Below are positions 57,920-64,000 of a stretch of DNA of 64,000 nucleotides, piece by piece (positions within the stretch are counted from its first letter, which is position 1; each line of letters starts with the position of its first letter). Below the pieces are notes generated by a model. The model worked only from the letters and a program-made list of their open reading frames with translations, did not search any database and had not been told where the DNA came from. The position numbers were made by a program, and so were the translations under genes. Source of the stretch: Aureispira sp050633105 (lineage in GTDB: Bacteria; Bacteroidota; Bacteroidia; Chitinophagales; Saprospiraceae). The stretch spans positions 34,788 through 98,787 of the forward strand of contig JBOEFW010000056.1 in NCBI GenBank assembly GCA_050633105.1, given 5' to 3'.

Positions 57920-57980
57920 CGTGGGACAGAAATTATTTTAATTTCTAGTTAGTAGCGTTTGCAAAAGCTGCGGTATGGGA

Positions 57981-59276
57981 TTACTTATTAACATTTGAAC
58001 AGTTCATTTCTCTATCTCTTTCTGAAAATAAGAATTTAGGAGAACCATACTTTCCGCCGCCTTCATAATCTCTTCGCAATTCTCCACTGGCCTTGTAACA
58101 AACGCCATCTTTGTCTTTGATCGCAATACTGTACCACAAGGATTTGTGTTTAGGAATGTCTAATCCATTCTTTACGACTTGCCAATCTTCCGAAACAATC
58201 ACTGCGCGTAACATTTTGGCGCCATCGGTGAAGGTACGATCCATCGCCATTTTTTCGTAGGCGCTGTTGCTCATTGCTTTTTTATTCAGGCGAACAGCAT
58301 CAATACGCTCTTGTTTGCGTTGGTTAAGGCTCGCTTCCAATTGACCACTTTCAATATATTCCTTAAGCATTGCGGTTTCCTTAGTAATCTTTGCTTTTAA
58401 TGCATGGGCGGCTGTTTTATCTTCTAGTTTATCATCAGAAGGAATTCTAGCCAAACTTTGATCCAAACGTCTTAGGTAAGATTTTGCTTCTATTTTGTAA
58501 TTGTCATGTCCTTCCCAGAGTTGTTGTTTGTACATCGCTTCCATTACAACCGTTGCTTCTTCCTCTACTTTGGTAACTTCTTTGTAAACACTCTTCTTAA
58601 AGTAGTTATCTAGCTTTTTGAAGATGGTTTGTGCTGTTCGGCCATCTTCAAAGGCTTCAGGGAATTCTTTTTTGTAATGCTCTACCTCCTTATAAAAACC
58701 TTGGTAAGTGAACTCTAAAGGAGAATCTTCGTCCTTATTGCTGTAACTAATCCATCTTTCATAGGTTTTTAGATTTGATTCATAGGTTTTCTTTTTGTTG
58801 AAAGCGGCTGTTGCACTAGAACATTTTGCATTAAAGGAAGTGTATTTTTCATTCAGTTCTTTTAGATACGCTTGACCTTCTTCTGAGGGCTGTTCATTCA
58901 AAAAATCTAACCCTTTTTTTGCTTTCGCTAAATACTTGGCGGCATCTTGTTGTGCTTTCTCACGGTTTTGTTTCCACTCCATTCCTTCCATGATGCTTTG
59001 CGTAAACTTGACGTTTTGTTTGGCGTTAGAGTAAGCTTTGTAAGTGGGATTTTCAGGATCGTACTTAGGCGTTCCATCTTTATTTCTATTACTTTCTACA
59101 GGAGCAGGACTACTAGTAGCAGTAGATGTACTAGTCTTTGGTTTTGCTTTACCGATTTTAGGTGTACTGATGCTTGGTTTTTTGGGTTTTTTAATCAATC
59201 CTCCAAATTGTCCAAAGCTATAAGAAGATATGGTAAGTAATAGAAAAGTTGAGGTTAGCTTAAGTGCGTTCATCAT
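57981..59276 (-). CDS. Secreted helical protein, unknown
   Basis: The 431-residue protein has a signal peptide ending SFGQ, a basic Pro/Ser/Thr-rich spacer (LIKKPKKPSISTPKIGKAKP), and a long helical body with many Lys and Glu (KAYSNAKQNVKFTQSIMEGM...). The C-terminus has VIVSEDWQVVKNGLDIPKHK and a Cys pair (GVCYKASGE, MNCSN). Short relatives of this C-terminal part may exist in Bacteroidota, but I do not recognise the family. Confidence 0.65.
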   Translation of the reverse strand: MMNALKLTSTFLLLTISSYSFGQFGGLIKKPKKPSISTPKIGKAKPKTSTSTATSSPAPVESNRNKDGTPKYDPENPTYKAYSNAKQNVKFTQSIMEGMEWKQNREKAQQDAAKYLAKAKKGLDFLNEQPSEEGQAYLKELNEKYTSFNAKCSSATAAFNKKKTYESNLKTYERWISYSNKDEDSPLEFTYQGFYKEVEHYKKEFPEAFEDGRTAQTIFKKLDNYFKKSVYKEVTKVEEEATVVMEAMYKQQLWEGHDNYKIEAKSYLRRLDQSLARIPSDDKLEDKTAAHALKAKITKETAMLKEYIESGQLEASLNQRKQERIDAVRLNKKAMSNSAYEKMAMDRTFTDGAKMLRAVIVSEDWQVVKNGLDIPKHKSLWYSIAIKDKDGVCYKASGELRRDYEGGGKYGSPKFLFSERDREMNCSNVNK

Positions 59277-60145
59277 TTACATTATTTTAAAACTATACAA
59301 TTGAATGGAAATCTAGATACCCTTCTATTTAGCCATGCTGAGCCTTTCTGGTTTGTTGGATAAGAAGAGAATCTGTTTCTATGTTCCAAAGTTAAGTTGT
59401 TCTTCAATGATTTGCTTGGAGAAAAAACAACTGCAATAGTCTACTGTATATCTGCGTTCAACAAATGTATAAGCGCCTTTGGGAGCGTAGGATGTTTTGG
59501 AATAGAAGGGAAATAAGGGAAGGGAGATGCGCTTATTGGAGTTCATGGAGTTCTGGTACAATCAAGCGCGAAGTTTTAGCGAAGCTAAAAAGAAGGTATT
59601 TCTATCTTGGAAAGAAAACGATTGTAGAACTTGAATTAATTGTTTTTAAAGAGGTCACTTTATTTTTTGCTCCTCGACTTTCTGCAAGTCAAGGACATCC
59701 CTTTTTGGTATAGGACGCCTCAACAGAGCTGTAAGCGCCTTCATGTAGGCAAAAGTATGTCGATTTTTCTTTCGCTTGTAGTTTGGCTTTAACCTCTGCC
59801 GTACTAACATGACTCTCCTTATCTGCCTTAGTAGGCGTACGTTTAATCTTCTTATCCTTCTTCGCCTTCCGTCGACCTTTCTTATCCTTGAACCAAGCCC
59901 CTGCTTTTTCAATAAAGCCATCAATAGCTTTGGCCACTTGGCCTATTACAATGGCACTAATGGAAGCCGTAAAGGCATTGACCAACTCAATGAGTTAACT
60001 CCCTTGGTTGATGAAGAATTACTTCATGAGCTCTTCGAAGTTGTAGCAATCGCTATGGCTGCTTTTATAAACGCCCCCGCTCATGTAAGGAGCCCTAAGC
60101 CCCATTTGATACCTATACTTACTCTACTTTGAACTTAGCCTTCTT
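59277..60145. other. Accessory intergenic region with remnants
   Basis: This region holds the decayed fragment at 59689-60145. A 60-codon minus frame at 59379-59561 with some protein character (SYAPKGAYTFVERRYTVDYC) may be another remnant. Nothing intact is seen. Confidence 0.5.
59689..60145 (-). pseudogene. Decayed C-terminal fragment of a large (toxin-like) protein
   Basis: One minus frame gives protein-like sequence broken by two TAA codons: RYQMGLRAPYMSGGVYKSSH then SDCYNFEELMK, TAA, FFINQGS, TAA, LIELVNAFTASISAIVIGQV and a basic tail ending STYFCLHEGAYSSVEASYTK then KGCP at the TGA 59689-59691. Upstream, KKAKFKVE precedes it after a small frameshift, directly behind the last helical-repeat gene. 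The 98-codon ORF at 59689-59985 is only the last part. It reads as the end of a larger gene whose 5' part was lost. Confidence 0.55.
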
Positions 60146-61162
60146 CTAATAATTGCAGCAGACTTTATTGCTCGTTTTTTTTACCTTATCGGTAGTACTC
60201 TCTTGGATCACTATATGGTCTAGTACATTCAAAACTTCAAGAGAATTATAGTTTTTAAGATGTTTTATTATTACCTCTTGAATAGGAAAAGGTGCAGATG
60301 GTAGAATTTTTAGTAATGTTTTTAATGATAATTGATCAGTTGTTGCTTTTCTGAGAAATAAAGCAAAGATAGAGTGGGTGTTTTCTGATTGAAGATCAAA
60401 TGATTTTATAATTTCTTTTAGTGAGAGTGATTGGTATTTAATTAAAGTGCTAATGTAATTTTTCTTAATGTTTGCATTATCTTCTTGCTTTAATGCGGAG
60501 ATTAAAAGTGCTACGATTTCTTCTCTTTCTGCTATATCTTGGCCATGTTCTCTTATATAATATGCTATCGACTTTTTAATAGATGAGTTAGAATTACTAA
60601 TGAGTAGAGTAGACAACCATTCAAACTTTCCTTCCCAATTGCTGCCTCCCATTAATACCAATACAAAACCATATTTTAATTCATCTTGACTTTCTTGAAT
60701 TATTTTTAACAGTGTAGAAGTAAATCTTTCATCTTGACTTTTGCGAAGTAAGAGTGCAGCATTTATTCTTATTTCTGAATCAAGGGCTTTGTCGAAAATT
60801 TTTGTTCGCAACGTATCCTTATCCATTGTTTTTGGGTCAAATACGATTTCTTCTTCTTCAGGTATATCTATCTCTTCTTCAAGTAGAGTGTCTTCGTAAA
60901 TGAAATGTAATTTTTTTAGAGCATTTTCATCATTAGACACAAAAAAGTTGGCATTATTTCGCACAATATTCTTAACTAAATCTTTTTCCAGTGTTTTTGA
61001 CTCTAGAAAGTATAAGAAAACTATTCTCATTTCCTTTAAATACTTTGGATCACTAGTTAGTTCTTTTATAGCACTTTTTACTCCTTCCTCATAACTATTA
61101 TGAGATCGAAAGTGATTGATTAAATATCCACTTAGTAATTCTATATAATCGTTTTGATCCAT
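60146..61162 (-). CDS. HEAT-like helical-repeat protein, possible immunity protein
   Basis: The 338-residue cytoplasmic protein has repeated helix pairs in its second half (INAALLLRKSQDERFTSTLL, IKKSIAYYIREHGQDIAERE, IQEVIIKHLKNYNSLEVLNV), as in HEAT repeats, and an acidic linker (EEEIDIPEEEEIVFDP). It starts 2 bp after the stop of a toxin-like fragment. In polymorphic-toxin loci, immunity proteins of this repeat type often follow their toxin; this role is inference from position and fold. Confidence 0.6.
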   Translation of the reverse strand: MDQNDYIELLSGYLINHFRSHNSYEEGVKSAIKELTSDPKYLKEMRIVFLYFLESKTLEKDLVKNIVRNNANFFVSNDENALKKLHFIYEDTLLEEEIDIPEEEEIVFDPKTMDKDTLRTKIFDKALDSEIRINAALLLRKSQDERFTSTLLKIIQESQDELKYGFVLVLMGGSNWEGKFEWLSTLLISNSNSSIKKSIAYYIREHGQDIAEREEIVALLISALKQEDNANIKKNYISTLIKYQSLSLKEIIKSFDLQSENTHSIFALFLRKATTDQLSLKTLLKILPSAPFPIQEVIIKHLKNYNSLEVLNVLDHIVIQESTTDKVKKTSNKVCCNY

Positions 61163-61164
61163 TT

Positions 61165-61533
61165 TTAGGCTTCTGGGTATGCGGTGTAAACTTTATATAA
61201 GGGATTAGCTGTATCACTATCTGACACGATGAGAGTGATAGCAACTGTTTTTATTGGTCTAGTAATTTCTTCTGCCTCCATATTTTCATTTAATTCATAT
61301 CCTACCCCTATGTTTTGTGTAAGAGTATGCCGGATTGGCCTGCGAGTTAAACTACCTATATCTTTAGGAATTCTTGACGTTCCATCACTAGAATTTTTAG
61401 TAAGTTGATTATCTATTTCTGATGATTTAACATCTAATGCTTTAAGTATGGATTCATACAGAATAGAAGTGTTTTGAAACTTCGTAGTTGAAAAAGCAAG
61501 AGAATAACGTTCCTCTTCACATACTTGTTGCAT
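61165..61533 (-). CDS. Orphan C-terminal toxin-like fragment
   Basis: From the ATG at 61533 the frame encodes 122 residues. The same frame is open back to the preceding gene's stop at 61630-61632 without an ATG, GTG or TTG, and that extra part is coiled-coil-like (DLETRIENYENRIEELEDIE). So this is probably the end of a longer protein that lost its front. The C-terminus (LTRRPIRHTLTQNIGVGYEL ... YKVYTAYPEA) resembles the ends of CdiA-type RNase toxin domains with a conserved YxVxTxYP; this is a weak motif match. It lies between two helical-repeat genes. Confidence 0.5.
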   Translation of the reverse strand: MQQVCEEERYSLAFSTTKFQNTSILYESILKALDVKSSEIDNQLTKNSSDGTSRIPKDIGSLTRRPIRHTLTQNIGVGYELNENMEAEEITRPIKTVAITLIVSDSDTANPLYKVYTAYPEA

Positions 61534-61629
61534 TTTATCTCTGTCTGTCGCTTCTATATCTTCTAATTCCTCTATTCTATTCTCATAATTTTCAATTCTG
61601 GTTTCTAAATCAGCAATAATTAGATAAGA

Positions 61630-62805
61630 TTACACTACAACCCATTTTTTATACCACGGTTCAGGTACAGATTTAGTTATTTTACTCCTATATTTTTTTA
61701 TGTTTTTTAACCCTTCCTCTATGTCGTATTGCTCCGGTAAGATGAGCTCTTCACTTACTATTAATCTCTCTTGTAAGAGTTCAGTAAATTGGCTATAGGT
61801 TAATGAATTGATAAAGAAAGTGTGTCCTTTTCGGTGCTTTAGTATTTTTATAAAAAGACTAATTCTAGCCTGTATAACTATTTTGCTATCCAATAATATT
61901 TCCTTGAAAAGCTTGATTTTATCTTCTGTCAAATAATAATCACTATATATGATTGGTAGAGAGAGAAGTTCTTTTTCGGCGAGATACCCATGCATATTCT
62001 CTAATGTAGAAATGTATTTTTTAGTACTTTTATTAATGTAGTGAATTCTAACATAAGTATTATGCTCTTTGTTTATAGCGTCATTATCTGCATATCTAGG
62101 AATTTTTTCAAAAACTGTTTTGTAAAATGAAGTCTTACTTTCTACAGTCATACTTCCTATTAAAATGGCTTCTTGTTCTGTTTTATTTAAAGAATGGAAA
62201 TACTTATCTACCCATTCCAAAATAGCTTTGGAATAATGCCCTATATAACCAACTATCTGCGCTCTATAATCAAGAAACCAATCCTCATCGATGTTGTTTA
62301 ATATCCAGTCTATTAGATCTTGGCTAGGAATATCTACCTTATGTTGTATGACTCTAGATAATGTCCATAAAAATAACTCTTGTAGCTCTTCTTTTGCTTC
62401 TTTGTAGTTGGAAGATTGTAGGTAGTTGGTCAAGAATTGTAAGTCTCCTGTAGTATTAAAAAAGCCCAAGAAACGCAAGGCCGATTTGTGGGAAGCATTG
62501 GTGCAAATAGTAGAATCGATGGGAGGTTTTAGAAGAAAATCATGACTTTTTTCATGGACTTTTTCCAAAGAAAAATTACTCCAATTCGACCAGCTAAATG
62601 TGTTTTCATAACCATACTCTAGTGCTATATAGTCAGCTATGTTTCCAAAGTAAGATGCTGAGTTATCTGATAAATTTAATAGAGAAACTAAGTAAACTCC
62701 CTTAGTACTAGGATCAACATATGGTTGAAGTGTTTTATTAAATATTTCATAATGTTTTTGATCTATTTCAGATATTTCGTTCCAATAGTAGTTAGGTGTA
62801 ATCAT
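61630..62805 (-). CDS. Helical-repeat protein, possible immunity protein
   Basis: The 391-residue cytoplasmic protein is mostly alpha-helical with repeat-like segments (HKSALRFLGFFNTTGDLQFL, DYRAQIVGYIGHYSKAILEW, IVIQARISLFIKILKHRKGH), resembling HEAT-type proteins. It starts 3 bp after the stop of the large partial protein and is followed by the toxin-like fragment. The function is unknown; an immunity role is suggested only by position. Confidence 0.6.
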   Translation of the reverse strand: MITPNYYWNEISEIDQKHYEIFNKTLQPYVDPSTKGVYLVSLLNLSDNSASYFGNIADYIALEYGYENTFSWSNWSNFSLEKVHEKSHDFLLKPPIDSTICTNASHKSALRFLGFFNTTGDLQFLTNYLQSSNYKEAKEELQELFLWTLSRVIQHKVDIPSQDLIDWILNNIDEDWFLDYRAQIVGYIGHYSKAILEWVDKYFHSLNKTEQEAILIGSMTVESKTSFYKTVFEKIPRYADNDAINKEHNTYVRIHYINKSTKKYISTLENMHGYLAEKELLSLPIIYSDYYLTEDKIKLFKEILLDSKIVIQARISLFIKILKHRKGHTFFINSLTYSQFTELLQERLIVSEELILPEQYDIEEGLKNIKKYRSKITKSVPEPWYKKWVVV

Positions 62806-62808
62806 GAT

Positions 62809-64000
62809 TTATTTAGACTTATCTTTGGTAGATAAAGATACAACATCAAACTTTACTTGAGCTAATTCTTTCTTTGCCTCTTCTTGTGTAAAGCCTTCTT
62901 TTGGCGTTCTTTCTTTCAGTACATTTCCGTCTTTATCAGGACGCTCTACTACTTTAGTAGAGATATTTTTATTTACTTCTTCTTTAGTTTGATAATTAGT
63001 TATAGCTCTACCTGGAATTTCTTCTTTTACTAGAACTTCTTCTGTACGCATGACATCTGTCAACCCTCTGATCATGCCATCTCCCTTTAACTTCTTTTTA
63101 CTGCTTCGCTCATTCATGAGTTGTTGTCTTCCATGTTCAGTACTTACATCAAATGTTTCATTATCCATAGGTATTTTAGCCATGTCTATATCAATAGCAC
63201 CATTGTTATTGAATACAGGTTTTGGGTGTTTAGAGCTTGTCTCTTCCCCTGTGTAACCTCCAGTAATTTGGTGATCTACTTGTTTAGTGACAGATAATCT
63301 ACCTCCACCATCTCTATCTCCTAATACATTGGCTGATAGGGAAGTTGCTTTTCCAGATGCTTGTATCCCATTTTCTTGTAAATGTTGTAAAGGATTATGT
63401 GAGGGCATTCCTTCCACGTCTTTTCTACTAAGATAGCGTTTTTGATTTCTAGGCATATACTGTCCCCAATTATCTTGTACTACTTCATCATCTGTCAATA
63501 AATCTTTGTGAACAGTCCTATCTACAGCTCTCTTTTTAGCATCTTGTGTTTTTGCGTGAGCTTCTTTGTTGTTTTCTTTTAAATATTCTTTTAATTCTTC
63601 TTCTTTAAATACTTCATTTCCTTCTTTTTCCTTTTGTTTTCTTTCTTTTTCTATACGTTGTAATTCTTCAACTGTATCTTCTGGCTTTTGAATCGGTTTG
63701 TATCTTTCTTGAACAATCTTACCAACAATAACACTAGATTCATTCTTCATAGCTATAGATATAGAACCCTTGTCATTGTCTTCATCTTCATAATTAATAG
63801 TACAGACAAGTTCTGGCATCTCCCGTTTCACTGCACCTTCCATTATTTCGAGTGTTACTCGGTCAGAACGTGAAGATAGAGAACGAATGAGTGTTTTAAT
63901 TCTTACTTTATAAGATTCAAACCCATCTTGACTATCAAAGAATAAATTAATATTTTCCTCTGTAGCATTCGGAGCAATCCGCACCCGAATATCGACATCC
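62809..64000 (-). CDS. C-terminal part of a large toxin-like protein (5' beyond window)
   Basis: The minus frame is open through the right edge of the window, so the N-terminus is missing; at least 396 residues are present. The GTG at 63984 is not a reliable start. The visible part has VRIAPNATEENINLFFDSQD, a long Lys/Glu-rich helix (EELQRIEKERKQKEKEGNEV), a segment with KRYLSRKDVEGMPSHNPLQH, and a hydrophilic tail ending LSTKDKSK. No signal peptide can be judged. It is followed by a helical-repeat gene after 3 bp. A polymorphic-toxin or eCIS cargo role is inference from context. Confidence 0.55.
   Translation of the reverse strand, partial: DVDIRVRIAPNATEENINLFFDSQDGFESYKVRIKTLIRSLSSRSDRVTLEIMEGAVKREMPELVCTINYEDEDNDKGSISIAMKNESSVIVGKIVQERYKPIQKPEDTVEELQRIEKERKQKEKEGNEVFKEEELKEYLKENNKEAHAKTQDAKKRAVDRTVHKDLLTDDEVVQDNWGQYMPRNQKRYLSRKDVEGMPSHNPLQHLQENGIQASGKATSLSANVLGDRDGGGRLSVTKQVDHQITGGYTGEETSSKHPKPVFNNNGAIDIDMAKIPMDNETFDVSTEHGRQQLMNERSSKKKLKGDGMIRGLTDVMRTEEVLVKEEIPGRAITNYQTKEEVNKNISTKVVERPDKDGNVLKERTPKEGFTQEEAKKELAQVKFDVVSLSTKDKSK

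Noticed and set aside
59809..60132. Plus-strand 107-codon ORF
   Set aside because: The minus strand across the same bases reads as a better protein remnant, and the plus frame has no start context or neighbours.

Overview
The window looks like part of a Bacteroidota genome, most plausibly a Saprospirales/Aureispira-like marine glider (inference). Supporting signs are AT-rich DNA, few Shine-Dalgarno sites, many signal peptides and lipoproteins, a giant SprB-repeat protein ending in a type IX secretion (T9SS) CHU_C sorting domain, a GldM-like domain protein, and an eCIS-core (DUF4157) protein. No rRNA, tRNA or CRISPR array was recognised. Three N-gaps (24558-24619, 44038-44039, 55857-55858) show that it is a scaffold.

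Layout. 1-6.4 kb: a TPR-CHAT protease-like protein followed by a large secreted protein that runs off the left edge. 6.7-10.0 kb: a two-gene unit of a berberine-bridge-type flavin oxidoreductase and a class 3 lipase-like protein. 10.4-21.4 kb: one 3659-residue surface protein with about 10 cysteine-bearing N-terminal modules, 23 SprB repeats and CHU_C. 21.7-24.3 kb: a DbpA-like RNA helicase, a TraB/GumN protein and a small membrane protein. 24.5 kb: an assembly gap bounded by insertion-sequence ends. 24.8-28.5 kb: a TetR regulator convergent with alkane monooxygenase AlkB, a small secreted protein and a trans-sulfuration-type PLP enzyme. 28.6-34.8 kb: small membrane proteins and lipoproteins, then an AraC / peroxiredoxin / DoxX / NTF2-like unit. 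34.8-42 kb: a decayed gene, VanW, sterol desaturase, an ATP-grasp remnant, two tandem MORN-type paralogs (one with a nonsense codon) and a TPR protein.

42.4-55.6 kb is a plus-strand series: a glycine-rich adhesin-like protein, a small secreted protein preceded by a CA repeat, NhaD antiporter, RuvX, a BatA-type protein, ElaA-type acetyltransferase, glycosyltransferase, Fic protein, a glutamate-receptor-like channel, an alpha/beta hydrolase and an M19-like dipeptidase.

55.6-64 kb is an accessory zone. It holds perfect 17-bp inverted repeats around a small gap, gene remnants, an eCIS-core protein with a degenerate HExxH motif and a possible papain-like C-terminal domain, and a minus-strand array that alternates toxin-like fragments with helical-repeat proteins. 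The array ends in a decayed C-terminal fragment. It resembles a polymorphic-toxin/immunity cassette and is the best candidate for an undescribed system here. All functional statements rest on reading motifs by eye; no database search was run.
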